Below are positions 5,184 through 15,162 of a DNA stretch of 16,715 bases, one piece after another. Below the pieces are notes generated by a model. It was given only the letters and a program-made list of their open reading frames with translations. It was not told the DNA's origin and did not search any database. Position numbers and translations under genes: made by a program. Position 1 is the first letter of the stretch; the number at the start of each line of letters is the position of its first letter. The stretch covers positions 1 through 16,715 of the forward strand of contig JBIOYQ010000030.1 of assembly GCA_044870295.1 (NCBI GenBank), in the 5' to 3' direction. The stretch comes from AC-52 sp044870295 (GTDB lineage Bacteria; Actinomycetota; UBA4738).

Positions 5184-6650
5184 TCAGAACGTGATCACCG
5201 AGGCGTGGTGCAACAGGCCGAACAGCACGCCGGGGAGGACACCGAACACGATGGTCAGAACGGCCGGCACGGCCACGCCCACGGCGGCGACGGGACCGCG
5301 TTCGATCTGGAGCGTCTCGGCCGGATCCTGCATGTACATCAGCACGATCACGCGGATGTAGAAGAACGCCGCGATCACCGAGGACAACACCGCGACCAGG
5401 ACCAGCGGCCAGTACCCCTGCTGGATGGCCGCGCCGAACACCGCCACCTTGGCGATGAAGCCGGCGGTCGGAGGGATGCCGGCCAGCGACAGGAGGAACA
5501 GGGCCAGGATGGCGGCGAGGAAGGGGCTGCGGCGGGCCAGGCCCGCGTACGAGGCCAGCGAGGTGTGCCGCTCTCCACGGACGGACACCAGCATGACCAC
5601 GCCGAAGGCCCCGACGATCATGGTCGCGTAGGCGGCCAGGTAGAACAGGACCGCCTCGATCCCGCGCTGACCGGGCGCCGTCACACCAACCAGGATGAAC
5701 CCCGCGTGGGCGATCGACGAGTACGCCAGCATGCGCTTGACGTCGGACTGGGCGATGGCCAGCACGCTGCCCACCACCATGGTCACGGCCGCCAGGCCCC
5801 AGACGATGGGGCGCCATTCGATGACCAGCGGGCTGAAGCCCACATCGAACACGCGGAGCAACGCGCCGAACGCTGCGACCTTGGTGCCCGCCGACATGAA
5901 CGCGGTCACACACGTCGGCGCCCCCTGGTAGGCATCGGGCGTCCACATGTGGAAGGGAACCGCGGCGACCTTGAAGGCGAATCCCGTTCCCAGTAGGCCG
6001 GCGGCCGCCAGCGCCAGCGCCAGAGGACCAATCTGGGTCGAGAGCTTGCCCGCCACCCCGGCGATGTTCGTGGTGCCGGTCGCCCCGTACGCGAAGGCCA
6101 CGCCGTACAGGAAGAACGCGGAGGAGAACGCCCCCAGCAGGAAGTACTTCATCGACGCCTCGGCCGAGGCCATCCGGCGGAAGGAGAACCCCGTCATCAG
6201 GTAGAGCGACAGCGACAGGATCTCCAGCGCCAGGAAGACGAGGATGAGGTCGGCGGCTGCCACAATCAACGTCATGCCCGCCGTGGCGAAGAGCAGGAGC
6301 GGGTAGTACTCGCCTCTCGCTTCGTCGGCCCGGTCGAGGTAGTGATAGGCCAGGAGCACGCCGATCGCCGCCACGGCAAGGACGACCAGGCGCAGGAACA
6401 CGGCGAACCGGTCGGCCGCCACCATGTTCGCCAGGACCGCGGTGGGCCGACCGGGGTCACCGACCCAGTTCCACAGGTACACGGAGTACGCGGCGGCCGC
6501 GGCGATCGCGGCCAGCGACAGCAGGGCCAGCGGCCGCTGATCGTCGGAGGGCCGCAGGGCATCCATCAACAGCAAGCCGATGGCCGCCCCCGTCAGGATC
6601 AGCTCGGGCGCGACCGGCTGGAACACGAGCGGTGGGTGCGCGGCGATCAT
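5184..6650 (-). CDS. nuoN: NADH-quinone oxidoreductase subunit N (NuoN)
   Basis: NuoN is one of the three antiporter-like proton-pumping subunits of the membrane arm. The 488-aa length and about 14 hydrophobic helices are normal. Expected charged residues are present: E143 in FLALEILSLSLY, K227 in FAFKVAAVPFHMWTPDAYQGAP, and K257 in MSAGTKVAA. Next come SDVKRMLAYSSIAHAG and the later GIPPTAGFIAK loop typical of the family. The ATG at 6650 overlaps the nuoM stop (ATGA), implying coupled translation. An extended reading in the same frame upstream is only nuoM read out of frame. Confidence 0.97.
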   Translation of the reverse strand: MIAAHPPLVFQPVAPELILTGAAIGLLLMDALRPSDDQRPLALLSLAAIAAAAAYSVYLWNWVGDPGRPTAVLANMVAADRFAVFLRLVVLAVAAIGVLLAYHYLDRADEARGEYYPLLLFATAGMTLIVAAADLILVFLALEILSLSLYLMTGFSFRRMASAEASMKYFLLGAFSSAFFLYGVAFAYGATGTTNIAGVAGKLSTQIGPLALALAAAGLLGTGFAFKVAAVPFHMWTPDAYQGAPTCVTAFMSAGTKVAAFGALLRVFDVGFSPLVIEWRPIVWGLAAVTMVVGSVLAIAQSDVKRMLAYSSIAHAGFILVGVTAPGQRGIEAVLFYLAAYATMIVGAFGVVMLVSVRGERHTSLASYAGLARRSPFLAAILALFLLSLAGIPPTAGFIAKVAVFGAAIQQGYWPLVLVAVLSSVIAAFFYIRVIVLMYMQDPAETLQIERGPVAAVGVAVPAVLTIVFGVLPGVLFGLLHHASVITF

Positions 6651-8269
6651 GGAGCGGCGACTCCCGAGGAGGCGGGAGCAGGTGAGCAGGGCGCGATCGC
6701 CCGCTGGAGCGCCTCGGGCGCCCCCAGACCGGCCGCTCCGCCCTGCAGCCCGTTCGACCAGATCAGGACGCGTTCGCACGTCGTCTGGGTCGCTGGTTGG
6801 ATCCGGGACAACAACGGCTTGGGAAAGATCCCGATGAACAGGATCGCCGCCAGGATCGGCGCCAGGATCAGGTACTCGCGGAGGTTCAGGTCTGTCAGGC
6901 GCCGGTGCTCCTCGACCCGGATCGTGCCGTGCATGGCCCGCTGGTACGCCCACAGCATGTACACGGCGGCCAGCACCACCGCGGTGACGGCGATGACCGC
7001 GTAGACCTTGTTGGCAACGAAGGTCCCCAACAGCACCAGGAACTCGCCGACGAACCCGTTCAGCCCCGGCAGCCCGATGGAGGACAGGGCGACGAACAGG
7101 AAGACCCCGGCCAGGACGGGCAGGCTGACCCCGAGCCCGCCCATCCGGCCGAGGTCACGGGTGTGGGTTCGCTCGTACAGCATCCCGACCAGCAGGAACA
7201 GAGCGCCGGTGGACAGGCCGTGGTTCACCATCTGCAGCACCCCGCCCGACATCCCCTGCACGGTGAAGGCGAACGTTCCCAAGACCACGAACCCCAGATG
7301 GGACACGCTGGAGTACGCCACAAGCCTCTTGATGTCGGTCTGGATCAGGGCGACCACGGCGCCATACACGATCCCGATGAGGGCCAGGATCGAGACGGCG
7401 GTCCGGAAGTGGGTGGACGCCACGGGGAACAGCCCGAGATTGAAACGAAGCAGCCCGTAGGCACCCACCTTCAACAGCACGGCCGCCAGGATCAGGGACC
7501 CGGCGGTGGGAGCCTCGGTGTGCGCGTCCGGCAGCCACGTGTGGAGCGGGAAGAGCGGCACCTTGACGGCGAAGGCCACGAAGAACGCCGCGAACAACCA
7601 TCGGGCGGTGTTGACCGGCAGGCTCAGGTGCTGGAGCTGGGTGAAGTCGAAGGTGGGATGCCCAAGGTCGGAGCTCGCGCGGAAGTACAGGAACAGGATG
7701 GCGACGAGCAGGAAGGCGGACCCCGCCATGGTGAATAGGAAGAACTTGAGCGCCGCATAGACCCGGCGCTCGCTCCCCCACCCCCCGATGATGAGGTACA
7801 TCGGGAACAGGAGGGCTTCGAAGAACACGAAGAACAGCAGAAGGTCCAGGGCGACGAACGACCCGATCATGGCCGTCTCCAGGACCAGGAAGGCGATCAG
7901 GTAGGACTTGGCCTGCCGTTCGATCGTCCACGAGACCAGGATGGCCGCCGGCATCAGGAAGGCGGTGAGCAGCACCATGAACAGGCTGATGCCGTCGACG
8001 CCCACGAAATAGGCGAAGTTGAGGGAGCTCACCCACGTGGCCCGATCCACCAGCTGGAACCCGGGCGCGTTCGTCGAGTAGTCCGACAGCATCCCGAGCG
8101 CTAGTCCGAGCGTCGCCAGCGTCACCAGCAGGGCCCACCACTGGAGGGCCCTGAGCCGGGACGAAGGGAGGAACAGGAGCACCACCGCGCCTGCCAGCGG
8201 CACGAACGTGATGACGGTGAGCCACGGGAAGCCCGGGTCGGACGGCGTGCCCGTCAGGGCGGCCAGCAT
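6647..8269 (-). CDS. nuoM: NADH-quinone oxidoreductase subunit M (NuoM)
   Basis: NuoM is the middle antiporter-like proton-pumping subunit. The protein is 540 aa. The conserved glutamate E151 lies in FFEALLFPMYLIIGGWG, with K236 in AVKVPLFPLHTWLPDAHTEA and K267 in LLKVGAYGLLRF. TDIKRLVAYSSVSHLG and GLPGLNGFVGEFL are further family signatures. The C terminus extends past the last helix with a polar tail of about 45 residues containing two cysteines, longer than in E. coli. The ATG at 8269 shares one base with the nuoL stop (TGATG), and the stop overlaps the nuoN start. Confidence 0.97.
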   Translation of the reverse strand: MLAALTGTPSDPGFPWLTVITFVPLAGAVVLLFLPSSRLRALQWWALLVTLATLGLALGMLSDYSTNAPGFQLVDRATWVSSLNFAYFVGVDGISLFMVLLTAFLMPAAILVSWTIERQAKSYLIAFLVLETAMIGSFVALDLLLFFVFFEALLFPMYLIIGGWGSERRVYAALKFFLFTMAGSAFLLVAILFLYFRASSDLGHPTFDFTQLQHLSLPVNTARWLFAAFFVAFAVKVPLFPLHTWLPDAHTEAPTAGSLILAAVLLKVGAYGLLRFNLGLFPVASTHFRTAVSILALIGIVYGAVVALIQTDIKRLVAYSSVSHLGFVVLGTFAFTVQGMSGGVLQMVNHGLSTGALFLLVGMLYERTHTRDLGRMGGLGVSLPVLAGVFLFVALSSIGLPGLNGFVGEFLVLLGTFVANKVYAVIAVTAVVLAAVYMLWAYQRAMHGTIRVEEHRRLTDLNLREYLILAPILAAILFIGIFPKPLLSRIQPATQTTCERVLIWSNGLQGGAAGLGAPEALQRAIAPCSPAPASSGVAAP

Positions 8270-10149
8270 CAGAATCTCACCGCCAGGTACGCCAGGAGCG
8301 CTACCGCGCCGAGGAGGATGCCGACCGCGTAGGTGCGAACCCGACCGGTCTGGACCTTGCGCCCGCTCCGTGCCGTCGCCGCCACCAGGGCTCCCATCCC
8401 GTTCACGGCGCCATCGATGACTCGCTTGTCGACGACGTACGCGGTGAAGGCAGCGCCGAGCTTCGCCGGCCCCACGATGGCCCCGCTGTAGAAGTCGTTG
8501 ACGTAGAACCCCCGCTGGAGCGTTCGCTTCGCCCCGCCGAATCGCGCCCGGAGCGCCACCCAGTCGATGCGGCCCGACAGATAGACGAACCAGGCCACCG
8601 CGATCCCCGCCAGCGCGACGGTGACCGAGATGATCGACAGCGCCAGCTCGGAGGGACCCGACAAGGCCTCCTTGGTCTGGCCGACCACGGGGGCCAGGAA
8701 CTTCGGAAGCAGCCCCGACGTCGCCGAGACTCCCAGCACCCCGGCGGTCGCCGCCCCGATCGCCAGCACGATCAGGGCCGCGCGCATCCGCTGGGGCGGG
8801 TCGTGTGGATGGCCGTCGTAGCGCGGCTCCCCGAAGAAGGTCAGGAAGGTCCCGCGGGACTCGTAGAGCGCCGTGAGGAAGGCCCCGAACAGCGCGGCGA
8901 ACCACAGGCCCGTGCGGCCGGCCTGGCTCGCCGACGCCACGACCTGGTCCTTCGCGAAGAACCCCGACAACGGTGGCAGCCCCGCCATCGCCAGCCACCC
9001 CACGATCCACGTGGCAGCGGTGATCGGCATGGGTCGTCGGAGCCCGCCCATCCGCGTCATGTCGGTCTCGTCGTCCGGCAGCGCGTGCATCACGCTCCCC
9101 GCGCCGAGGAACAGGACGGCCTTGAAGAACGCGTGGGCCACCAGCAGGAAGATCGCCGCCGAGTAGGCGCCCATCCCGGCGCCGAAGAACATGAACCCGA
9201 GCTGGCTGATGGTGGAGTAGGCCAGCATGCGTTTGATGTCGTCCTGCCCGATCGCGGAGAAGCCCGCGTAGATCGCGGTGACCACGCCGGTGACGGCTAC
9301 CACGGTCAGGGCCACGTTCGATGCCTCGAAGATCTGGTGCGATCGGACCACCAGGTACACACCCGCCGTCACCATGGTGGCCGCGTGGATCAGCGCCGAG
9401 ACGGGCGTGGGGCCTTCCATGGCGTCGGGGAGCCACACGTGTAGGGGGAGCTGGGCCGACTTCCCCACGGCCCCGGCGAACAGCAACAGCGCGATCACGG
9501 TGGCCGTCCCGTTGGCCAGGCCGTGCGCCTGGGGCAGGACCGTGTCGAAATCGAGCGACCCGAACTTGACCCAGATCAGGATGAGACCGATCAGGAGGGC
9601 CGAGTCGCCGATGCGCGTGGTGATGAAGGCCTTCTTGGCCGCGTCGGCGGCGACCTTGCGCTCGAACCAGAACCCGATCAAGAGGTAGGAGCACAACCCG
9701 ACGCCTTCCCACCCTACGTACAGCAGCAGGAAGTTGTCGGCCAGGACCAGCACCAGCATGAAGAAGACGAACAGGTTCATGTAGGCGAAGAAGCGCGCGT
9801 AGCGCAGGTCCCCGTCCATGTAGTCGATGGCGTAGACGTGGATCATCGTCCCGATCCCCGTGACGGTCAGCGCCATGACCATCGACAGGGGATCGACCCG
9901 GAACGCCACGCTCACGTGGAATGCCCCCGACGTGATCCAGTCGAAGAGCTGCGGGTGGGCACCGGGGTTTCGCATGGCCACGGGCGTTCCGGTCAGGTCG
10001 AAGAACACGATCAGGGCCACCACGAACGCGCTCGCCACGGCTCCCGAAGCGAGCCAGCCGGCCGCGTGACCGCGCCACCGTCTGCCGGTGAAGAGCAGGA
10101 TCGCGGCCCCGGCGAGCGGGAGCGCGGGGATGAGCGGGGCGAGGTTCAT
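8269..10149 (-). CDS. nuoL: NADH-quinone oxidoreductase subunit L (NuoL)
   Basis: NuoL is the distal antiporter-like subunit, with the long lateral helix that runs along the membrane arm. At 626 aa it is of normal length. E148 (YVGWEGVGLCSYLLIGFW), D182 (TTRIGDSALL), K230 (AGAVGKSAQLPLHVWLPDAMEGPTPVSA, read in two adjoining parts) and H255 (HAATMV) are the expected proton-path residues. QDDIKRMLAYSTISQLG follows. The C-terminal third has the less conserved lateral-helix region and a last membrane segment ending AYLAVRF. The ATG is at 10149, with GAAGGGG upstream inside the end of nuoK. The gap to nuoK is 4 nt. Confidence 0.97.
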   Translation of the reverse strand: MNLAPLIPALPLAGAAILLFTGRRWRGHAAGWLASGAVASAFVVALIVFFDLTGTPVAMRNPGAHPQLFDWITSGAFHVSVAFRVDPLSMVMALTVTGIGTMIHVYAIDYMDGDLRYARFFAYMNLFVFFMLVLVLADNFLLLYVGWEGVGLCSYLLIGFWFERKVAADAAKKAFITTRIGDSALLIGLILIWVKFGSLDFDTVLPQAHGLANGTATVIALLLFAGAVGKSAQLPLHVWLPDAMEGPTPVSALIHAATMVTAGVYLVVRSHQIFEASNVALTVVAVTGVVTAIYAGFSAIGQDDIKRMLAYSTISQLGFMFFGAGMGAYSAAIFLLVAHAFFKAVLFLGAGSVMHALPDDETDMTRMGGLRRPMPITAATWIVGWLAMAGLPPLSGFFAKDQVVASASQAGRTGLWFAALFGAFLTALYESRGTFLTFFGEPRYDGHPHDPPQRMRAALIVLAIGAATAGVLGVSATSGLLPKFLAPVVGQTKEALSGPSELALSIISVTVALAGIAVAWFVYLSGRIDWVALRARFGGAKRTLQRGFYVNDFYSGAIVGPAKLGAAFTAYVVDKRVIDGAVNGMGALVAATARSGRKVQTGRVRTYAVGILLGAVALLAYLAVRF

Positions 10150-10153
10150 GCCG

Positions 10154-10459
10154 TCACCCCTTCAAAAGGTTCGCGTCGTCGACGTCGGTGCTTCGCCGCT
10201 TGCGGTAGAGCGAGACGATGATCGCCAGCCCCACCACGACCTCGGCCGCCGCCACCACCATGGAGAAGAACGCCAGGACCTGCCCGGTGAGGTTGCCGTG
10301 CTGGCGAGAGAACGCCACCAGCGCCAGGTTGACCGCGTTCAGCTGCAGCTCCACGGACATGAAGATGATCAGCGCGCTGCGGCGGAGCAGCACCCCGACC
10401 GTCCCCATGGTGAACAGCAGCGCCGACACCACCAGGAAGTAGCTGATGGGGGTTCTCAC
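10154..10459 (-). CDS. nuoK: NADH-quinone oxidoreductase subunit K (NuoK)
   Basis: NuoK is a three-helix membrane subunit next to the quinone-coupling region of complex I. The 101-aa length is typical. Two membrane glutamates important in the family are present: E37 in FMSVELQLNAVNLALVAF and E73 in VVAAAEVVVGLAIIVSLYR. The start is GTG at 10459, overlapping the nuoJ stop by 4 nt (GTGA). A longer reading upstream in the same frame would run through nuoJ and is rejected. Confidence 0.96.
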   Translation of the reverse strand: MRTPISYFLVVSALLFTMGTVGVLLRRSALIIFMSVELQLNAVNLALVAFSRQHGNLTGQVLAFFSMVVAAAEVVVGLAIIVSLYRKRRSTDVDDANLLKG

Positions 10460-11034
10460 GCCCCCGCCGTCTCCTGCTCCAGCGGATCCACCAGCATGTC
10501 CCCCGAGGTGTCGATGGTCTCCTCTTCCACGATGCGCTGGCTCCCGTGCAGCATCGCCCCGATAGCCGCAACGATCAGTAGCACGCTGGTCACCTCGAAC
10601 GGGAAGAAATACGAGTTGAACAGCACGTCGGCCAGCGCCCGGACGTTGCCACCCTGGTTCGGCAGTGGTGGGAGCTTGCCCTGCGAGAAGCCCACGCCGA
10701 ACCTCACCGCGGCCGCCACCTCGGCCACCACCGCCGCGGCCAGCGCCAGGGCGATCCACCGCTGCCCCCTGATCCGTTCCGTCAGCGGCACGGGCTGGTC
10801 CACGCCCAGCAGCATGATCACGAACAGGAAGAGCACCATGATCGCGCCGGCGTACACGATGATCTGGACCACGAACAGGAACGGCGAGCCGAGGATCAGG
10901 AAGAACACCGCCAGGGTGAAGAAGTTCACGATGAGCAGCAGCGCGGCGTGGACGGCGTTCCTGGCCAGCACCATGGCGCCCGCCGAGAGCACGGAGATCG
11001 GCGCCATGACCCAGAACACGTACCAGTCGGCCAC
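10456..11034 (-). CDS. nuoJ: NADH-quinone oxidoreductase subunit J (NuoJ)
   Basis: NuoJ is a five-helix membrane subunit whose third helix undergoes the pi-bulge change in the coupling cycle. The 192-aa protein has the diagnostic segment FVVQIIVYAGAIMVLFLFVIMLLG at about residues 54-77 (broken here as FVVQIIVYAGAIMVLF and LFVIMLLG). A polar C-terminal tail is rich in Glu and Asp. The start is GTG at 11034, 3 nt after the nuoI stop. The 3' end overlaps nuoK by 4 nt. Confidence 0.96.
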   Translation of the reverse strand: MADWYVFWVMAPISVLSAGAMVLARNAVHAALLLIVNFFTLAVFFLILGSPFLFVVQIIVYAGAIMVLFLFVIMLLGVDQPVPLTERIRGQRWIALALAAAVVAEVAAAVRFGVGFSQGKLPPLPNQGGNVRALADVLFNSYFFPFEVTSVLLIVAAIGAMLHGSQRIVEEETIDTSGDMLVDPLEQETAGA

Positions 11035-11037
11035 CGG

Positions 11038-11559
11038 CTACTTCCCCTGCTCGGTGCCGGGTGCCGTCCCCAACGGCGGAGGCGGCTCGAGGAGCTGCCA
11101 CTTCTCGAAGATGGCGTCCTCTCGCGTCTCGAAGGCCAGCTCGTAGTTGCTGGTCAGTGTCAGCGCGCGGGTCGGACACGCCTCGACGCACAGCCCGCAC
11201 ATGATGCATCGCAGGAAGTTGATCTGGTACACGCTCGCGTACCGCTCCCCGGCCGAGACCCTGTTCTCCTCGGTGTTGTCCGCTCCCTCGACGTAGATGG
11301 CGTCGGCCGGGCACGCCCACGCGCACAGCTCGCATCCGATGCATTTCTCCAGCCCGTTCTGGTGGCGATTCAGGAGGTGGCGTCCCACGTGTGATCGGCC
11401 GAACAGCGGGGGGATCTCCTTGGGGTATTCCTTGGTGACGTCGCGCCGGAAGATCTGGCGGAAGGTGACCGAGAATCCCCTCCCCGCCCCGATCGCGGCC
11501 CGGCCGATCGCCCGAAGGAGGCCCGGCGCCTGTCCGGATGACGTCGTCGGTGAGCTCAT
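11038..11559 (-). CDS. nuoI: NADH-quinone oxidoreductase subunit I (NuoI), 2x 4Fe-4S ferredoxin
   Basis: NuoI carries clusters N6a and N6b, which pass electrons to NuoB. The 173-aa protein has two complete ferredoxin motifs: C73-x2-C76-x2-C79-x3-C83 (KCIGCELCAWACPADAIYV) and C118-x2-C121-x2-C124-x3-C128 (RCIMCGLCVEACPTRALT). The N-terminal amphipathic region (about 10-40) fits membrane-surface association. A proline-rich C-terminal tail (about 158-173) is poorly conserved in the family. The ATG at 11559 overlaps the nuoH stop (ATGA). Confidence 0.97.
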   Translation of the reverse strand: MSSPTTSSGQAPGLLRAIGRAAIGAGRGFSVTFRQIFRRDVTKEYPKEIPPLFGRSHVGRHLLNRHQNGLEKCIGCELCAWACPADAIYVEGADNTEENRVSAGERYASVYQINFLRCIMCGLCVEACPTRALTLTSNYELAFETREDAIFEKWQLLEPPPPLGTAPGTEQGK

Positions 11560-12755
11560 CGAGCGGCCTCTTCCGGTTGCCGTGTCTCCGCGCCGCGGGG
11601 CGGCCCCACTAGCAGCGGGTACAGCAGAAGGAACACGATGGCGACCCCCGCCACGATCACGACGGCGGAGCGCAGTCCGGCGAACCGGGTCCCGCGCCAG
11701 TACTGCGGCAGCTCGATGGCGGCGGCCGTGATGAGGATCCACAGCAGACCGGCCGGGATCAGCACCTTCCACCCGAACGCCATCAGCCGGTCGTACCGGA
11801 ACCTCGGCACGGTCGCCCGGATCCAGATCAGGACGTAGATCACGACGAACTGCTTGACCAGGAACCACACCAGCGGCCACAGCCACGGGACGACGTCGAA
11901 CTGGGGACCGTGCCAGCCACCGAGGAACAGCGTGACCCCGACGGCCGCGATGGTGATGGTGTGCATGTACTCGGCCAGATAGAACATGGCGAACTTGATG
12001 CCGCTGTACTCCGTGTGGTGGCCGGCCACCAGCTCCGTCTCCGCCTCGGGAAGGTCGAAGGGCGGCCGGTTGACCTCCGCCATCGCTGCGGTCATGTAGA
12101 TGAGGAAGGCCGGGAACTGAAGGAACAGGTTCCACTTCGGCAGCCACCCGAGGCCGGTCACGTGGAAGTGTCGAGCCTGGACCGCGACGATCTCGCTCAT
12201 GGTCAGCGTCCCGCAGTACAACAACACGCCGATCAGCCCGAGGCTCATCCCGACCTCGTAGCTGATCAACTGCGCGCTGGCCCGAATGCCACCGAGCAGC
12301 GGATAGTTCGATCCGCTCGACCACCCGGCCAGCACGACGCCGTACACGGCGAGCGAGCCCATCGCCATGACCCACAGGACGCCGACGTTCAGGTCGGTGA
12401 CCTGGAAGGGGACGTGGTGATGGAAGAGGGTCACGCCCGGCCCGTACGGGATCACGGCGAAGGCCAGGATGGCGGGGACCACGGCGGCCAGGGGAGCCAC
12501 CACGAAAACGGCCCGATCGGCCGTCACGGGCATGATGCCCTCCTTGAAGAACAGCTTGATCCCGTCGGCCAGCGTGACCAGGATCCCTGCGGGGCCCGCC
12601 CGATTCGGCCCGATCCGCACCTGCATGTCGGCGACCACCTTGCGCTCCATCCAGATCACCAGCAGGACGGAGAGCAGGACCCCCGCGAAGATCACCACGA
12701 CGCGGGCCACCGTCAGGATCCACTCCACCCAGTCGATGCGGGCGAGCACCGTCAC
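11556..12755 (-). CDS. nuoH: NADH-quinone oxidoreductase subunit H (NuoH)
   Basis: NuoH is the membrane subunit that forms the entrance of the quinone chamber with NuoB and NuoD. The 399-aa protein has about eight or nine membrane helices. It has the conserved matrix-side loops: ERKVVADMQVRIGPNRAGP (about 37-55) and AEVNRPPFDLPEAETELVAG (226-245), followed by HHTEYSG. The length is somewhat above the E. coli protein because of a C-terminal extension ending in ETRQPEEAAR. The start is GTG at 12755, overlapping the nuoG stop (GTGA), with GGAGGTG 6 nt upstream. A second GTG two codons later is possible. Confidence 0.96.
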   Translation of the reverse strand: MTVLARIDWVEWILTVARVVVIFAGVLLSVLLVIWMERKVVADMQVRIGPNRAGPAGILVTLADGIKLFFKEGIMPVTADRAVFVVAPLAAVVPAILAFAVIPYGPGVTLFHHHVPFQVTDLNVGVLWVMAMGSLAVYGVVLAGWSSGSNYPLLGGIRASAQLISYEVGMSLGLIGVLLYCGTLTMSEIVAVQARHFHVTGLGWLPKWNLFLQFPAFLIYMTAAMAEVNRPPFDLPEAETELVAGHHTEYSGIKFAMFYLAEYMHTITIAAVGVTLFLGGWHGPQFDVVPWLWPLVWFLVKQFVVIYVLIWIRATVPRFRYDRLMAFGWKVLIPAGLLWILITAAAIELPQYWRGTRFAGLRSAVVIVAGVAIVFLLLYPLLVGPPRGAETRQPEEAAR

Positions 12756-15162
12756 GCGGACACCTCCGCGGCCGCCGGCTCGACCTTGACCGGCGCGATG
12801 GTGCTGCCGGCGAGGACGCCGTTGGCCGCGAACCCCGGCTGGTTCCACGGGATGAACACACACCCGGGGGCGATGCCGTCGGTCACCCTCGCCGGCAGGG
12901 TCGCTTCGCCCGCGGCCGAGCGGATTCGAATCGGCTGGCCGTCGGTGATCTGGAGCCGTTCGGCGTCGGTCGTGTGGATCTCCGCGTAGGCCGGCTCCTC
13001 GAGCGCTGCCTTGAGCGCGTCGGCCCCCGCCGACAGCGTCCCTTCGTCAACGAGGAGTGGGTATGTGAAGAGCAGAAGCTCGTTGGGTGGAGTCGATTGC
13101 GCCGGCGGGGAAGCCTCGCGAAGCGTGGGGTTGGGTGGGGGCTGACCACGCGGAGCGAGGCCGACCTCAGCCGCGCGGCCGAGCTCAGCCGGCCGACCAA
13201 GGACCGAAGCCATCTCCTCGTGGAGATCATCGAGCGAGTGGAACCCCATGTCGGCGCCGGCGATCTCGGAGAGCTCCTGGAAGATCTCCCACTCGCTTCG
13301 AGCCAACCCACGCGGGGACCGGACGGGCCGGAGCCGTTGCTGCCGCCCCTCCCAGTCGGTGTAGTGCCCGTCCTTCTCCAGGTACGGAGCGGCAGGCAGC
13401 ATGGCGTCCGCGTAGATGTCCATGGCGTCGGCGTAGATGTCCACCACCACCTTGTACCGAACGTTGGCCAGCGCCGTTCGGACCAGCTTGGCGTCGGGGA
13501 AGTCCCGCAGCGGGTCGGTCCCCACCAGGAACAGGACGTCGATCTCTCGGTGGGCGGCTGCCTCGAGGATGCCGGCCGTGTCTCGCCCAGGATCTCCGGG
13601 AATCGCCGTCCCCCAGATCCCCTCGATCCGGCCACGATCCTCCTCGACATCGATCCGGCGGCCGCCGGGGAGCAGCGCCGGATGGAGCCCGGATCGCAGC
13701 GCGCCGCGGTCGTTCGCCCTCCGGGGCAGCAGCGCGAACGCGGCCCCAACGTCACCGGCCAGATCGCTGAGCGTTTGGACGGCACCAGCCAACGGCAGCA
13801 TCCGCGGGCCGGCCAGGATGACGGCATCGGCTCCCGCCGCGGCGAGCTCCCCGCGAAGCTCCATCGCGGCGTCGGCCTCTCCTCCCGGAGGGCACAGGCG
13901 GTGCTCGGCGACGTCCCACAGCCGGGTCCGGCGAGGGTGGACCACCACGACCTTCGCCCCCCGCCGGGCCGCCTTGCGGATGCGCAGGTGCAGGATGGGA
14001 AGCTCGTTCTCGGCATCCAGACCGACGACCAGGATCGCCGTGGCCCGCTCGACGTCCCGATACGTCACCGGCATCCCGGCGCCCATGACCGCCTCCGCCG
14101 AGACCGCGCCCGGATCGCCGCCCGACGGCCGGTGGTCCACGTCGTTCGTCTTCAGCACGGTCCGAGCCAGCCTCGACAGGGCGTAGGCGTCCTCGTCGGA
14201 GAGGCGACCTCCCGCTAGGATCGCGACGCGGCCGTCCCGGCACCACTCGGCGATCGCCGCCAGCGTTTCCGGGAACGGCGCCGGCTCCAGCCCCGGCTGG
14301 CGGAGCATCGGCGTGGTCAGCCGGGGAGATCGATCGGGGAACGAGAAGGCGAACCGGCCCTTGTCGCACAACCAGGCATCGTTGACGTCGTCGTTGTCCC
14401 GCGCCAGGTGCCGGACGACCTCGCCGCGACGGAGGTCCACGCGCAGGTTGCAGCCGCATGCGCAGTGCGGGCACACGGTGTCGGCGAACGTCAGGTCGAA
14501 CGGACGAGCCGCGAACCGGTACGTCCGTGCCGTGAGGGCCCCCACCGGGCAGATCTGGATGGTGTTGCCCGAGAACGGCGAGCGGAAGTCCTCGCCGGGG
14601 GCGATGGACACCTGCTCGGCCGCGCCGCGATCGAACAGCTCGATGAACCGGTCGCCGGAGATCTGATCGCAGAAGCGCGTGCACCGCGCGCACAGGACGC
14701 AGCGCTCGCGGTCCAGGGCGACCAGCGGTGACAGCGGCAACGGCTTGCGATAGGTCCGCTTCGCCTCCCGGTAGCGGGATTCCCCGGGTCCGTACGCCAG
14801 CGCCTGATCCTGGAGCGGGCACTCACCTCCCCGGTCACACACCGGGCAATCCAGCGGGTGGTTGATCAGCAGGAACTCGAGCACCGACGTCTGGGCCTGC
14901 TTCACCTCGTCGTCGCTGAACTGCGTGTGCACCACCATGCCGTCGGCCACCGGCGTGGAGCACGACGTCATGAGCTTCCGCTGGCCCTCCACCTTCACGT
15001 AGCACTGCCGGCAGGCCGCGACGGGATCGAGCAGCGGGTGGTCGCAGAACCGAGGGATCTCGATCCCCAGCTCTTCGGCCGCCCGGATGATCAACGTGTC
15101 CTTCGGGACGGTCACCTCTTTCGCGTCGATGGTGAGGGTGACCAGGCCGTCGCCGTTCGGAG

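Noticed and set aside
6647..10078. A very long open frame on the minus strand (over 1,100 codons) spanning nuoL and nuoM.
   Set aside because: The right part is nuoL read in a wrong frame; only the part from the ATG at 8269 (nuoM) looks like protein. Long false frames are expected at this GC content.
10088..11146. Long plus-strand open frame opposite nuoJ and nuoK.
   Set aside because: Low-complexity Ser/Thr/Ala-rich translation antisense to clearly conserved genes; no ribosome binding site or domain.
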